A DNA stretch of 35,491 nucleotides from Alphaproteobacteria bacterium (GCA_947474645.1 CANJJD010000026.1:1-35491); one strand, 5' to 3'; counted from the first letter of the stretch, positions 6,893-15,801 are shown. Numbers and translations: made by a program. The notes: generated from the sequence alone by a model not told the origin.

Positions 6893-8487
6893 TGGCGGAA
6901 GTGGCGCATGCCGGTAAACACCATCGCCAAACCTGCTTCGTCAGCCGCTGCGATCACGTCTGCGTCTTTCACGGAACCGCCCGGCTGGATCACCGCCGTG
7001 GCCCCGGCTTCCGCCACCGTCAGCAGGCCATCGGGGAAGGGGAAGAAGGCTTCCGAGGCGGCCGCTGACCCCACCGTGCGCGGCTTGTCCCAGCCGGCGA
7101 TCTTCGCCGCATCTTTGGCTTTCAGCGCCGCGATGCGCGCCGAATCCACTCTGGACATCTGGCCGGCGCCAATGCCGGCTGTGCTGCCATCCTTCACATA
7201 GATGATGGCGTTGGACTTGACGTGCTTGCCGATGGTGAAAGCCAGCAGCATGTCGGTGATTTCCTGGTCGCTGGGCTGGCGCTTGGTCACCACCTTGAGT
7301 TCTTTGCGCGTGATGCGGCCATTGTCGCGGGTCTGCACCAGAAAACCGCCCGCCACCGAGCGATAGGTGAGGGTGGGTGTCAGCGGATCGGGCAAGCCGC
7401 CCGCCGTCAGCAGGCGCAGGTTCTTTTTCGACGCCAAAATCCTGCGCGCGTCTTCATCGGCATCGGGCGCGATGATCACTTCGGTGAAGATCTTGGAAAT
7501 CTCTTCCGCTGTGGCGCCGTCCAAGGTGGTGTTGAAGGCCAGCACACCGCCAAAGGCGCTCTGGGTATCGCAGGCCAGCGCCGCGAGGTACGCGTCCTTC
7601 AAAGTCTTGCCCAGCGCGACGCCGCAAGGATTGGCATGCTTGATGATGGCGCAGGCCGGGCCCGCCTTGGGATCGAACTCCGCCACCAGCTCGTAAGCCG
7701 CGTCGGTGTCGTTGATGTTGTTGTAGCTCAGTTCCTTGCCCTGAAGCTGCTGGGCGGTGGCCACGCCCGGACGGCTTGAGCCGTCCACATAAAAGGCGGC
7801 TTCCTGATGCGGGTTCTCGCCATAGCGCAGGCCCTGGCGCAGCAGCCCGCCAAAAGCGCGGCGGCGCGGCGGTTCCTTTTCACCGTCCTTGGCCAGCTCG
7901 CCGGCGAACCAGCCCGATACCGCGGCATCATAGGCGCCGGTACGGGCAAAAGCGCGCTGGGCCAGCTTCTTGCGCAGGGCATGGGTGGTGCCGCCGCAAT
8001 TGGCCTTCATCTCGTCCAGCACGGCGGCGTAATCCTCGACATCCACCACCACCGTGACCCAGTCATGGTTCTTGGCCGCCGAGCGCGTCATGGCGGGACC
8101 GCCAATGTCGATATTCTCGATGGTGGTCTCGAAGTCGGCGCCGCGCGCCACGGTGGCTTCGAAGGGATAGAGATTGCATACCAAGAGGTCGATGCCGGCA
8201 ATGCCGTGATCCTTCATCGAGGCGGCGTGATCGGCCTTGTCGCGCAGGGACAGCAATCCGCCATGCACCATGGGATGCAGGGTCTTGACCCGGCCATCCA
8301 TCATTTCGGGGAAATTGGTGATCTCGGAAACGTCGCTGACCTTCAGGCCCGCATCGCGCAGCGCCTTGGCGGTGCCGCCGGTGGAAATCAGCATCACGCC
8401 CTGGTCCGCCAGACCCCTGGCGAACTCCAAAAGACCGGTCTTGTCGGACACGGAAAGCAGGGCGCGGGAAATCTTGCGGATGGTCAT
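6889..8487 (-). CDS. purH: Bifunctional AICAR transformylase / IMP cyclohydrolase
   Basis: A 532-residue enzyme for the last two steps of de novo IMP synthesis: formyl transfer from 10-formyl-THF to AICAR, then ring closure. The N-terminal cyclohydrolase domain begins [15 protein letters not shown] and contains STGGTAKAL and [14 protein letters not shown]. The transformylase half carries RYGENPHQ (221-228) and the catalytic Lys283-His284 of IIKHANPCG. The length is normal. It is 33 bp downstream of the DUF2905-like gene and probably co-transcribed with bioB. No purine riboswitch is seen. Confidence 0.97.
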   Translation of the reverse strand: MTIRKISRALLSVSDKTGLLEFARGLADQGVMLISTGGTAKALRDAGLKVSDVSEITNFPEMMDGRVKTLHPMVHGGLLSLRDKADHAASMKDHGIAGIDLLVCNLYPFEATVARGADFETTIENIDIGGPAMTRSAAKNHDWVTVVVDVEDYAAVLDEMKANCGGTTHALRKKLAQRAFARTGAYDAAVSGWFAGELAKDGEKEPPRRRAFGGLLRQGLRYGENPHQEAAFYVDGSSRPGVATAQQLQGKELSYNNINDTDAAYELVAEFDPKAGPACAIIKHANPCGVALGKTLKDAYLAALACDTQSAFGGVLAFNTTLDGATAEEISKIFTEVIIAPDADEDARRILASKKNLRLLTAGGLPDPLTPTLTYRSVAGGFLVQTRDNGRITRKELKVVTKRQPSDQEITDMLLAFTIGKHVKSNAIIYVKDGSTAGIGAGQMSRVDSARIAALKAKDAAKIAGWDKPRTVGSAAASEAFFPFPDGLLTVAEAGATAVIQPGGSVKDADVIAAADEAGLAMVFTGMRHFRH

Positions 8488-8520
8488 AAAGCGTTGATCC
8501 GAGCTGGTCGCCCGCCGCTC

Positions 8521-8721
8521 TTAGCGCCTGTAAATCGAATATAAAAGAGCGAGCGCCCCACTTGCGCACAGCGACCACAACACCGGCACATTATAGTGCT
8601 GGCGGCTCCAGTTGATGGCGAAATCGCCGGGCATGGGGTCCAGTTCCAGCGCCATCACGATGGGGCACAGGATGGCCGCGCCCACCACCAGAATCAGCAA
8701 CATGACCCCTGTCTTACCCAT
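8521..8721 (-). CDS. Small inner-membrane protein, DUF2905-like
   Basis: A 66-residue protein with two hydrophobic segments (about residues 5-24 and 44-62) around a polar loop containing MPGDFAINW and YNVPVLWS. The two-helix layout with a central PGD-F/I motif and a following aromatic-Pro resembles the DUF2905 family; the match is by eye. The ATG at 8721 overlaps the end of bioB by 8 bp, so translation is probably coupled to it. The function is unknown. Confidence 0.65.
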   Translation of the reverse strand: MGKTGVMLLILVVGAAILCPIVMALELDPMPGDFAINWSRQHYNVPVLWSLCASGALALLYSIYRR

Positions 8722-9700
8722 GGGGGCCTTCTGACATCGGAGTCAGGCCCAGCCGGGCGAACAAGGCCTGGTCGGAATCGGCCCCGGGGTTGGGCGTGGT
8801 GAGCAATTTGGCGCCGGTGAAGATGGAATTGGCGCCGGCCAGGAAGCACAGGGCCTGAGTCTCGTCGCTCATCTCCTCGCGTCCCGCGGTCAGCCGCACC
8901 ACCGATTTGGGCATGGTGATGCGGGACACTGCGATCACGCGCACGAAGGTGATCGGGTCCAGCGGCTGGGCCAGTGCTTGCGGCGTGCCTTCGATCTGCA
9001 CCAGGGCATTGATCGGCACGCTTTCAGGATGGGTGGGCAGGGTGGCGAGCGCGTGGATCAGCCCGACACGGTCCTCGGCGCTTTCGCCCATGCCGACAAT
9101 GCCGCCGCAGCAGACAGCGATGCCGGCGTCCCGCACATTCTCCAGCGTGTCCAGCCGCTCCTCATAGGTGCGGGTAGAAATGATGTGGCGGTAATATTCC
9201 GGCGAGGTGTCCAGGTTGTGATTGTAGTAGTCCAGCCCCGACTGCTTCAGCCGCATCGCCTGGTCGCCGGTCAGCATGCCCAAGGTGACGCAAGTCTCCA
9301 TGCCCAGCGCCTTGACGCCTTCGACCATGGCGCAGACCGTGTCCAGGTCCTTGTCCTTGGGCCCGCGCCAAGCGGCGCCCATGCAGAACCGCGACACGCC
9401 CGACGCCTTGGCGGCGCGCGCATCGGCCAGCACCGCTTCCACCTCCATCAGCTTGGTCGCCTTCAAGCCCGTCTTGTTGTGCACCGACTGGCTGCAATAG
9501 CCGCAATCCTCCGGGCAGCCGCCGGTCTTGATCGACAGAAGCTGGGAGATCTGCACCTGGGTGGGATCGAAATGGGACCGGTGCACGCTCTGGGCGCGGA
9601 ACATCAGTTCGGGAAAGGGCAGGGCGAACAGGGCGGCGATTTCCTCGCGGCTCCAGTCGGATCGGGGTGTGAAAGCGAGGTCTCGGGCGGGTGCGTTCAT
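8714..9700 (-). CDS. bioB: Biotin synthase
   Basis: A 328-residue radical SAM enzyme that inserts sulfur into dethiobiotin. The cluster-binding CxxxCxxC is at Cys62, Cys66 and Cys69 ([15 protein letters not shown]). Other family landmarks include [29 protein letters not shown] and a late RLTAGREEM. The length is typical. No other biotin genes adjoin it, and no BioR-type palindrome is seen in the short region before it. It is head-to-head with tRNA-Leu and leads a run containing the DUF2905-like gene and purH. Confidence 0.97.
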   Translation of the reverse strand: MNAPARDLAFTPRSDWSREEIAALFALPFPELMFRAQSVHRSHFDPTQVQISQLLSIKTGGCPEDCGYCSQSVHNKTGLKATKLMEVEAVLADARAAKASGVSRFCMGAAWRGPKDKDLDTVCAMVEGVKALGMETCVTLGMLTGDQAMRLKQSGLDYYNHNLDTSPEYYRHIISTRTYEERLDTLENVRDAGIAVCCGGIVGMGESAEDRVGLIHALATLPTHPESVPINALVQIEGTPQALAQPLDPITFVRVIAVSRITMPKSVVRLTAGREEMSDETQALCFLAGANSIFTGAKLLTTPNPGADSDQALFARLGLTPMSEGPHG

Positions 9701-9777
9701 GGGCCCAGTTTAGGGGGGTTCCGGCCCCCGTTAAAGGGTGGACGAAAGGGGCTCAAAACGCTAACAAACGCCGCTGT

Positions 9778-9861
9778 GCCCCAGTGGTGGAATGGTAGAC
9801 GCGGCAGACTCAAAATCTGTTGCCGCAAGGCGTGCTGGTTCAAGTCCGGCCTGGGGCACCA
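9778..9861 (+). tRNA. tRNA-Leu (anticodon CAA)
   Basis: The acceptor arms GCCCCAG (9778-9784) and CTGGGGC (9851-9857) pair perfectly, followed by A and an encoded CCA. The anticodon stem CAGA/TCTG encloses CTCAAAA with CAA as anticodon. A long variable arm (TGCCGCAAGGCGT) and the T-arm GGTTCAAGTCC confirm a class II leucine tRNA. Confidence 0.95.
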
Positions 9862-9864
9862 ATC

Positions 9865-10149
9865 TCACTTCGTTTTTTTAAAGTATTTGGCCGCTTTGGT
9901 ATTGCGATGGGGACAGCCCGGCCAGCAGCAGGGCCGCCGATCGCCTTCCTTCAGTTGCGAAACGGTGCGCGCAACATGCTCGGCCCGCGTCTCGGCTTTC
10001 TTGACGATGGTGGTCCAGCAGATCCATTCGTTGCGCGCCAAAGGCGTGATGTCTTCCCAGGCCGCCAGCGCCGTCTTGTCGGCTGCCAGCGCCTTGCGCA
10101 TGTCGTCAGGCAGCTCATGCACCACGCCGCCGGAAATGGATTTGGCCAT
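9865..10149 (-). CDS. YdeI/OmpD-associated (OmdA) family protein
   Basis: A 94-residue soluble protein. The stretch PDDMRKALAADKTALAAWEDITPLARNEW and its continuation (WTTIVKKAETRAEHV) matches the OmdA/YdeI C-terminal family, in which a helix of similar pattern precedes paired Arg/Ala-rich segments; it is split here as PDDMRKALAADKTALAAW and EDITPLARNEW. The tail has three cysteines (CCWPGCPHR), not general in the family. The ATG at 10149 gives the usual start; a longer frame to 10251 has no family sequence. Some relatives are linked to bacteriocin or stress protection, but the function here is unknown. The stop lies 3 bp past tRNA-Leu, convergent with it. Confidence 0.72.
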   Translation of the reverse strand: MAKSISGGVVHELPDDMRKALAADKTALAAWEDITPLARNEWICWTTIVKKAETRAEHVARTVSQLKEGDRRPCCWPGCPHRNTKAAKYFKKTK

Positions 10150-10275
10150 GCCGCAGTCTAGCCGCGGCTGCGCTGGGCTTCCAGCACCGGCTTTCCCGGT
10201 CAATTGCCGCATGGTTGACTTGCATCCCCAATGGCCTAGCCTTCGCGCCAACGATAATTCTCAGGGAGAAATATC

Positions 10276-11007
10276 ATGCGCCTTGCCCTCACCGCCGCTC
10301 TTTTTGCGACCCTCATCTGCGCCCCCGCCTCGGCCCAGATGGTCTCGCCCGCCATCACCGCCGCGGTCGCCGATCCGGCAAGGCCCGACACCGACAAGGA
10401 GCGCGACGCGCTGCGCAAGCCGGCCGAGACGGTGGCGTTCGCCGGCGTGAAGCCGGGCATGGTCATTGGTGAGTTGGGCCCGGGCCGCGGCTATTACACC
10501 CGCATCCTGGCCAAGGCGGTGGGCCCCAGCGGAAAAGTCTATGCCATCATCACCCCGGCGCAAGCCGCGCGCCCTGGCGTGCTGGACGGGCTCAATGCCC
10601 TGGCCGCGGCCAATCCCAACATTACGGTCGTGACGACGGAATATGCCGCGCTGGCGCTGCCCCAAAAGGCCGACCTGTTCTGGACCACCGAGAATTATCA
10701 TGACTTTCATAACGGCCCGACCGCCGACATCGCCGCGCTGAACAAGACGGTGTTCAACAACCTGAAGCCGGGCGGCATCTATTATGTCGAGGATCACAAT
10801 GCCGCGGACGGCGCCGGACTTGCCGCCACCTCTGCCGTTCACCGCATGGACGTGGCCGTTGCCAAGACCGAGCTGACCGCCGCCGGCTTCAAGCTGGATG
10901 CCGAGGGCAATCTGTTGCGCAACCCGGCCGACAACCGGGCCGCCAGCAATTCGGAATCGGGCCACTTCGTTTCCGACCGCTTCATGCTGCGGGCCAAGCG
11001 CCCGTAG
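10276..11007 (+). CDS. Exported SAM-dependent methyltransferase-like protein
   Basis: A 243-residue protein with a clear signal peptide (MRLALTAALFATLICAPASA, cleavage near AQM) ahead of a class I methyltransferase fold. Motif I is ELGPGRGYYTRILAKAV (near residue 65), with later LKPGGIYYVEDHNA (near 170) and a C-terminal SDRFMLRAKRP. It resembles the predicted methyltransferases of COG4798, many of which have signal peptides. SAM is cytoplasmic, so an exported member is puzzling and it may have another role. GGGAGAA precedes the ATG. Only 29 bp separate it from the next exported protein, so the two are probably co-transcribed. Confidence 0.78.
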   Translation: MRLALTAALFATLICAPASAQMVSPAITAAVADPARPDTDKERDALRKPAETVAFAGVKPGMVIGELGPGRGYYTRILAKAVGPSGKVYAIITPAQAARPGVLDGLNALAAANPNITVVTTEYAALALPQKADLFWTTENYHDFHNGPTADIAALNKTVFNNLKPGGIYYVEDHNAADGAGLAATSAVHRMDVAVAKTELTAAGFKLDAEGNLLRNPADNRAASNSESGHFVSDRFMLRAKRP

Positions 11008-11036
11008 CCGCCGCCACAAATCGAGGGGAAACTTTC

Positions 11037-11582
11037 ATGCGTCTTGTATTCGCCGCCGCCGCTTCGCTTGTCGCCACGTCCCTGGTTTCTGGGGCGTTGG
11101 CGCAGCCCTTGCCCGCACCCGCCAGCTATCCGCCGGTCGTAGGCGCCAAGGGCGTGGTCGCTACCCACACCCTGTCCCTGGCCATGGCCGACCAGATTGC
11201 CCATGGCGCGGTGGAGGCCTGTCACAAGATGGGCTTTCACACCACCATCACGGTGCTGGACGCGTCCGGCGCGCTCAAAGCTTTCCTGCGTGACGACATG
11301 ACCGGCCCGCACACCATCAGCCTGTCCAAGGACAAGGCCTATACCGCCATCACCCTGTCCAACCGTTTCGCCACCTCGGGCACTTTCGCCACGGCGCGTA
11401 GCTCCACCCTGGGTTCGCCCATGACCAACATCCAGGGCGTGGTGGGCGTGGCCGGCGGCGTGCCGATCAAGTATCGCGGCGAAGTGATCGGCGGCGTGGG
11501 ATCGTCGGGCGCGGTGGGCGGCGACAAGGACGAGCTTTGCAGCCAAGCCGGCATCGATGCTGTGGCCGACCAGCTCCGATAA
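11037..11582 (+). CDS. Exported GlcG/HbpS-family (DUF336) protein
   Basis: A 181-residue protein with a signal peptide of about 22 residues ending near ALAQP. The mature part has the GlcG/HbpS layout: a helix (LAMADQIAHGAVEACHKMG), a strand ITVLDASGALKAFLRDD, and a glycine-rich C-terminal half (GVVGVAGGVPIKYRGEVIGG). HbpS of Streptomyces binds haem and GlcG belongs to glycolate loci, but most members have no proven function. GAGGGGA lies before the ATG. The 3' end overlaps the GNAT gene by 26 bp, which suggests one transcript with its neighbours. Confidence 0.8.
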   Translation: MRLVFAAAASLVATSLVSGALAQPLPAPASYPPVVGAKGVVATHTLSLAMADQIAHGAVEACHKMGFHTTITVLDASGALKAFLRDDMTGPHTISLSKDKAYTAITLSNRFATSGTFATARSSTLGSPMTNIQGVVGVAGGVPIKYRGEVIGGVGSSGAVGGDKDELCSQAGIDAVADQLR

Positions 11583-12054
11583 CAGCTTCCTCATTTCGCC
11601 CGCGCGCAGCGCCACCGAACTGACCTCGGCGGCGGCGCTGTTTCGCGCCTATGCCGCGACCTTGCCGGTGGATCTGGCGCCGCAAGGCTTTTCCCAGGAA
11701 CTGGAATCGCTGCCGGGCATCTATGGTCCGCCAGGCGGTGAGCTGCTCCTGGCCAAGCGCGGCGACCATGTGCTGGGCTGCATCGCGCTCAAGGCCTTAG
11801 GCCCGGGTGTGGCCGAGATCAAACGCCTGTTCGTGCGGCCCAAGGCGCGCGGGGCTGGGGTGGGCAAGGCGCTGGTGATGGCGGCCATCACCGCGGCGCG
11901 CGAGCGCGGCTATGGCGAGATCAAGCTGGACACGCTGCCGGAGATGACGTCAGCGATCGCGCTCTACAAGGGCTTCGGCTTTGCGCCCATTCCGCCTTAC
12001 GGCAGTCATCCCTATCCCGGGCTGATCTGCCTGGGAAAGAGCTTGGCCGATTAG
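11557..12054 (+). CDS. GNAT-family N-acetyltransferase
   Basis: A 165-residue cytoplasmic acetyl-CoA-dependent transferase. Motif A is IKRLFVRPKARGAGVGKALV (about residues 89-108), whose RGAGVG loop binds the acetyl-CoA pyrophosphate. The end of the fold, MTSAIALYKGFGFAPIPPY, is the usual motif B region. Relatives with the same tail act on small molecules or amino acids, but the substrate is unknown. The start overlaps the previous gene by 26 bp. A strong bidirectional terminator follows at 12063-12092. Confidence 0.85.
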   Translation: MLWPTSSDNSFLISPARSATELTSAAALFRAYAATLPVDLAPQGFSQELESLPGIYGPPGGELLLAKRGDHVLGCIALKALGPGVAEIKRLFVRPKARGAGVGKALVMAAITAARERGYGEIKLDTLPEMTSAIALYKGFGFAPIPPYGSHPYPGLICLGKSLAD

Positions 12055-12062
12055 GCAACAAA

Positions 12063-12092
12063 AAAGCGGCGCCCGGTGAGGGGCGCCGCTTT
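12063..12092. terminator. Bidirectional rho-independent terminator
   Basis: AAAGCGGCGCCC (12063-12074), loop GGTGAG, and GGGCGCCGCTTT (12081-12092) form a perfect 12-bp stem. An A run before it gives a T tract for minus-strand transcripts, and CTGTTTA follows on the plus strand. It separates the GNAT gene from the convergent RcnB-like gene. Confidence 0.85.
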
Positions 12093-12104
12093 CTGTTTAC
12101 GATA

Positions 12105-12491
12105 CTACCGGTTGGACAGAACCAGCGCGGCGATCAGGCCGGTCGCGGCGGCGGCCAGGACATAGTTATTGTCCACCTGGCGCCATTCATAACCGCGCGG
12201 CGGGCGCTGCAGGCGACGCTGCTGCCAGTCATTGACGCGGCGGCCGCGATTCCAGTCGCTGCGGTCGATGCGTCCGCCCTTGCGCCAGTTGCGATGACCG
12301 TAATTGTCATGACGATTATTGTCATAACGGTCATTGCGGCGGTCGTTATCATGGCGCTGCATCGACATCGTGGCGGCGGGGCGATTGTCGTCCCGGCGGT
12401 TGTTATTGCTGTTTCAGCTCTGGGCGAAGGTCTCGCTCATCGGGGCGATGAGCATGGTCAGGGCGGTCGTTGCGATCAGAAGACGTTTCAT
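12105..12491 (-). pseudogene. RcnB-family periplasmic protein gene interrupted by an in-frame TGA
   Basis: From the ATG at 12491, preceded by AAGGACA, the frame encodes a signal peptide (MKRLLIATTALTMLIAPMSE then TFAQS) and meets TGA at 12414-12416. The same frame then stays open to 12105: an Arg/Asn/Asp-rich mature region followed by PPRGYEWRQVDNNYVL and a hydrophobic AAAATGLIAALVL. This is the RcnB C-terminal pattern; E. coli RcnB is a periplasmic protein in nickel/cobalt homeostasis. The stop sits at the expected cleavage site. An internal ATG at 12368 could start an 87-residue product without an export signal. It could be a recent nonsense mutation, a sequencing error or readthrough. Confidence 0.75.
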
Positions 12492-12580
12492 GGCGTGTCC
12501 TTTTCTGTTGCTGCCATTACGCGTAAGAGCATAGGAAGTTCCCGCTGAACCCCAACTGAACAGTTTGCGGCGGAATTAAA

Positions 12581-12598
12581 ACACTTGTCGCAAAGTGT
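12581..12598. repeat. Inverted repeat ACACTT-N6-AAGTGT
   Basis: A perfect 6+6 bp dyad with a 6-bp spacer, about 90 bp upstream of the RcnB-like gene and 31 bp beyond the end of the hydroxybutyrate dehydrogenase gene. It could be a regulator site for the former. No T run follows, so it is not a typical terminator. Confidence 0.35.
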
Positions 12599-12628
12599 CC
12601 CGAATGTAGGCAGGGCCTAGGTAAGCTC

Positions 12629-13420
12629 CTACGCGGCCGTCCAGCCGCCATCAATGCTGATGATCGCGCCGGTGATGGAGCGCGCCATGTCGCCGGACAG
12701 GTACACCGCCAGCGCCGCCACTTCTTCCACCGTCACGAACTGCTTGGTGGGCTGGGCATGCAGCAACACATCGTTGATCACCTGTTCGCGCGTCAGCCCT
12801 CGCGCCGCCATGGTGTCGGGAATCTGCCGCTCCACCAGCGGCGTCCAGACATAGCCGGGACAGATGGCATTGGAGGTGATGCCGAAGGTGGCGGTCTCCA
12901 GCGCCACGCTCTTGGTGAAGCCGGCAATGCCATGCTTGGCCGCGACATAGGCCGACTTGAAGGGCGAGGCGATCAGGGCATGGGCGGAAGCGGTGTTGAT
13001 GATGCGGCCCCACTTTTTCGCCTTCATGCCGGGAAGCGAGGCGCGGCAGGTGTGGAAGGCCGATGACAGGTTGATGGCCAGGATCTGGTCCCACTTCTCC
13101 GGCGGGAATTCCTCCACCGGCGAGACGAACTGGATGCCGGCATTGTTGACCAGGATATCCACCGCGCCCAGCCGCGTGATGGCGTCCGTCACCATGGCTT
13201 CGGTCTGGTCGCCTTTGCTCATGTCGGCGCCGTTGTAGATCGCCTTGACGCCGAATTCGCTTTCCAGCCCGGCGCGTTCCTTTTCGATTGCCGCGGCATC
13301 GCCGAAGCCGTTGATGCAGACATTCGCGCCTTCCGCGGCCAGGGCCCGCGCGATGGCCAGGCCGATGCCGGAGGTCGAGCCGGTGACGAGGGCGGTTTTG
13401 CCTTTCAAGGTGGCGGGCAT
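12629..13420 (-). CDS. bdhA: 3-hydroxybutyrate dehydrogenase (SDR family)
   Basis: A 263-residue cytoplasmic NAD-dependent enzyme oxidising D-3-hydroxybutyrate, released from PHB, to acetoacetate. The nucleotide motif TGSTSGIG is at 13-20, NNAG at 92-95, and the catalytic residues are Ser145, Tyr158 and Lys162 (SAYVAAKHG). FVSPVEEFPPEKWDQILAIN and CPGYVWTPLVERQIPD are close to known bacterial 3-hydroxybutyrate dehydrogenases, and the C-terminus GGWTAA also fits. The ATG at 13420 follows GGAGA; an upstream extension has no family sequence. A PHB depolymerase gene lies elsewhere in the window. Confidence 0.9.
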   Translation of the reverse strand: MPATLKGKTALVTGSTSGIGLAIARALAAEGANVCINGFGDAAAIEKERAGLESEFGVKAIYNGADMSKGDQTEAMVTDAITRLGAVDILVNNAGIQFVSPVEEFPPEKWDQILAINLSSAFHTCRASLPGMKAKKWGRIINTASAHALIASPFKSAYVAAKHGIAGFTKSVALETATFGITSNAICPGYVWTPLVERQIPDTMAARGLTREQVINDVLLHAQPTKQFVTVEEVAALAVYLSGDMARSITGAIISIDGGWTAA

Positions 13421-13527
13421 GGCGGTCTCCAGATGATGCGCCCTGCAGCATGACAGGACAGGCGCGCCCCCCGAAAGGGCGATAAGGCCGCAGCCATGGC
13501 CCGGCAATTGGGTTATGGTCGCAGGCC

Positions 13528-14916
13528 ATGCAGACACAAACGGCATACAAACCGGTGGACCTGATCGTCGGCCGGCTGGAGCGGTTGCCCGCCACGCGCG
13601 GCTTCTGGCGGCGGGTCACCTTCCTGTCGCTGGGCGGCTTCTTTGAATTCTACGACCTGTTCCTGGCGGCCTATGTCGCGCCGGGCCTGGTCAAGAGCGG
13701 CATCTACACCAGCACGACATCCGACTTTTTCGGCAATACCGGCATTGCCGGCTTTGTCGCGGCCTTCTTCCTGGGCCTGTTCGTCGGCACCGCCCTGTTC
13801 GGCTATGTCGCCGACCGGCTGGGACGGCGCACCATCTTCACGGTTTCGCTGCTGTGGTATGCGGGCGCCTCGGTGATCATGGCGTTCCAGCAGGATGCCT
13901 TCAGCCTGAACCTTTGGCGCTTCATCTGCGGCATCGGCATCGGGGTCGAGCTGGTGACGATAGACACCTATATCGCCGAACTGGCGCCGCCGGCCTGGCG
14001 GGGACGGGCCTTCGCCTATTCCAACATCATCCAGTTCGCCGCCATTCCGGTGGTGGCGCTGCTGGGCTGGCTGCTGGTGCCGCACACAATCTTCGGCATC
14101 GAGGGCTGGCGCCTGGTGATCGTGGCCGGATCGGTTGGGGCACTGCTGGCTTTTTTCGTGCGGCGCAATTTGCCGGAAAGCCCGCGCTGGCTCGCCGCTC
14201 ATGGCCGCGCCCAGGAGGCGGATGCGATTGTCGAAGCCTGGGAAATCGAAGCGCGGCTGGCCGGGGCGCAACTGGCCGAGCCCGTGCCGCATCCGGTGGA
14301 ACAGGGCAAGGGGTCTTTCGGAGAGATATGGACACCGGCCTACCGGGTCCGCACCCTGATGCTGATCGCCTTCAATGTTTTCCGCGCGGCGGGCTATTAC
14401 GGCTTTGCCAGCTGGATGCCGACCTTGCTGATCGCCAGCGGCATGGCGGTGACCAAGAGCCTTGGCTACACCTTCCTCATCGCCATCGCCGCCCCCTTCG
14501 GGCCGCTGCTGGGGGTGCTGTTCAGCGACCGCGTCGAGCGCAAATGGATCATTGCCGCCTCAGCCCTGGCCATCGTCGGGGTCGGGCTGGCCTTTGCCCT
14601 GGCCCATGGCATGTTCGCCATCATCGCCTGCGGCATCGCCATGACCCTGCTGAACAACATCCTGTCCTTCGCCTATCACGGCTATCAGCCCGAACTGTTT
14701 CCCACCCGCATCCGCGCCCGGGCGGTGGGCTTCGTCTATTCCTTCTCGCGCATCTCCACCACGCTCAGCGCCTTTGTCATCGCCTGGCTGCTGCGTGAAT
14801 TCGGCGCGCCGGGCGTGTTTGTCTTCATCGCCGGCTGCATGGCCATGGTGTCGCTGGTGATCGGCCTGTTCGGGCCGAAGACCCGCAACCTGGCGCTGGA
14901 ACAGATTTCACGATGA
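13528..14916 (+). CDS. MFS transporter, sugar/metabolite:H+ symporter type
   Basis: A 462-residue inner-membrane protein of about 12 helices. The MFS signature GYVADRLGRR (92-101) lies between helices 2 and 3. RNLPESPRWLAAHGRAQEAD follows helix 6, as in the sugar and aromatic-acid symporter groups, and PELFPTRIRARAVGF near the C-terminus repeats the family signature. FFEFYDLFLAAYVAP in helix 1 resembles the metabolite:H+ symporters. The substrate is not determinable. It overlaps rlmJ by 4 bp (ATGA) and is divergent from the dehydrogenase gene. Confidence 0.87.
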   Translation: MQTQTAYKPVDLIVGRLERLPATRGFWRRVTFLSLGGFFEFYDLFLAAYVAPGLVKSGIYTSTTSDFFGNTGIAGFVAAFFLGLFVGTALFGYVADRLGRRTIFTVSLLWYAGASVIMAFQQDAFSLNLWRFICGIGIGVELVTIDTYIAELAPPAWRGRAFAYSNIIQFAAIPVVALLGWLLVPHTIFGIEGWRLVIVAGSVGALLAFFVRRNLPESPRWLAAHGRAQEADAIVEAWEIEARLAGAQLAEPVPHPVEQGKGSFGEIWTPAYRVRTLMLIAFNVFRAAGYYGFASWMPTLLIASGMAVTKSLGYTFLIAIAAPFGPLLGVLFSDRVERKWIIAASALAIVGVGLAFALAHGMFAIIACGIAMTLLNNILSFAYHGYQPELFPTRIRARAVGFVYSFSRISTTLSAFVIAWLLREFGAPGVFVFIAGCMAMVSLVIGLFGPKTRNLALEQISR

Positions 14917-15722
14917 ACTACCGCCACGGCTATCACGCGGGCAACTTCGCCGATGTGGTCAAGCACATCGCACTGGTGGCAATCCTGCAGCATCTGAAAA
15001 AGAAGGATGCCGCTTTCGCGGTGCTGGACAGCCATGCCGGGCGCGGCCGCTACGATCTTGGCGGCGAGGAGGCAGGCAAGACCGGGGAAGCCAAGAGCGG
15101 CATTGCCCGGCTGAGCGGGTTGTCGGGGCCGATGCCCGAAGCGCTTGCCACCTATCTGTCGCTGGCGCGGCAAACTCATGCCTATCCCGGCTCGCCCCTG
15201 ATCGCCGCCCAACTGCTGCGCAACCAGGACCGGCTGACCGCCATCGAGAAACATCCTGAAGAGTTCGCCATTCTCAAAGACGTGCTGGCGCCGTTCCGCG
15301 GCGCCGCGGCCGAGAATGCCGACGGCTATGCCCGCAGCCTCAAGCTGCTGCCGCCGCCGGCGCGGCGTGGACTGGTGCTGATGGACCCGCCTTTTGAATC
15401 GCCGGGCGAGTTTGCCGCCCTGGCGCGAGGTGTGCGCGAGGCCTACGCCAAGTTCGCCACCGGCATCCTGCTGGCCTGGTATCCGGTCAAGTCCGAAGCC
15501 GAGGCAAAAGCCTTCACCGGCGAGGTGCTGTCAGGAGGCATCGCCAAGGCGCTGGTGATAGACACCAGAATCACGGCCCCGGAGGGCAGGCTGGGCCGGG
15601 CCGGACTTTTGGTCGTCAATCCGCCATACGGTTTGGCGGCGGCGATCCAGGATGCCGCCAGGGTTGTCGCCAACCGGCTCGAGGCCGCCATTACGGTGCA
15701 GTGGGTCGCCGGGTCCGAGTAA
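14913..15722 (+). CDS. rlmJ: 23S rRNA (adenine2030-N6)-methyltransferase
   Basis: A 269-residue SAM-dependent enzyme that methylates A2030 of 23S rRNA. The N-terminus MNYRHGYHAGNFADVVKH is diagnostic. A SAM-binding segment VLDSHAGRGRYDL is near residue 37, and the catalytic DPPF is at 158-161 (LVLMDPPFE). The length is close to the E. coli enzyme. The ATG overlaps the stop of the MFS gene, so it is probably translated from the same message. No terminator is evident before the TIR gene. Confidence 0.95.
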   Translation: MNYRHGYHAGNFADVVKHIALVAILQHLKKKDAAFAVLDSHAGRGRYDLGGEEAGKTGEAKSGIARLSGLSGPMPEALATYLSLARQTHAYPGSPLIAAQLLRNQDRLTAIEKHPEEFAILKDVLAPFRGAAAENADGYARSLKLLPPPARRGLVLMDPPFESPGEFAALARGVREAYAKFATGILLAWYPVKSEAEAKAFTGEVLSGGIAKALVIDTRITAPEGRLGRAGLLVVNPPYGLAAAIQDAARVVANRLEAAITVQWVAGSE

Positions 15723-15772
15723 TATTCCAATAGAACCAAGGCAATATTGACGGACTGAACCAGGCGCGCGGT

Positions 15773-15801
15773 TTGACCGTATCAGTTACGCTGACTAATC
15801 T
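15773..15801 (+). promoter_or_regulatory. Predicted promoter of the TIR gene
   Basis: TTGACC (15773-15778), a 17-bp spacer, and TAATCT (15796-15801) precede the TIR gene. AGGAG at 15808-15812 is well placed before the ATG at 15819. Confidence 0.5.

Noticed and set aside
9713..9729. GGGGG-TTCCGG-CCCCC hairpin before bioB as a terminator
   Set aside because: The stem is only 5 bp, no T run follows, and it lies at the start of bioB rather than the end of a gene.
9701..9777. BioR-type operator or riboswitch before bioB
   Set aside because: No TTATA-type palindrome or conserved riboswitch fold is visible in the 77 bp between bioB and tRNA-Leu.
8978..10450. A 490-codon plus-strand frame across bioB and tRNA-Leu
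   Set aside because: It runs through bioB in antisense and straight through a tRNA gene, which a real coding sequence would not do.
13421..13527. A third copy of the TGTTGCA palindrome before the 3-hydroxybutyrate dehydrogenase gene
   Set aside because: Only a loose TGC/GCA cluster (CCTGCAGCATG) is present, without the 7+7 dyad.
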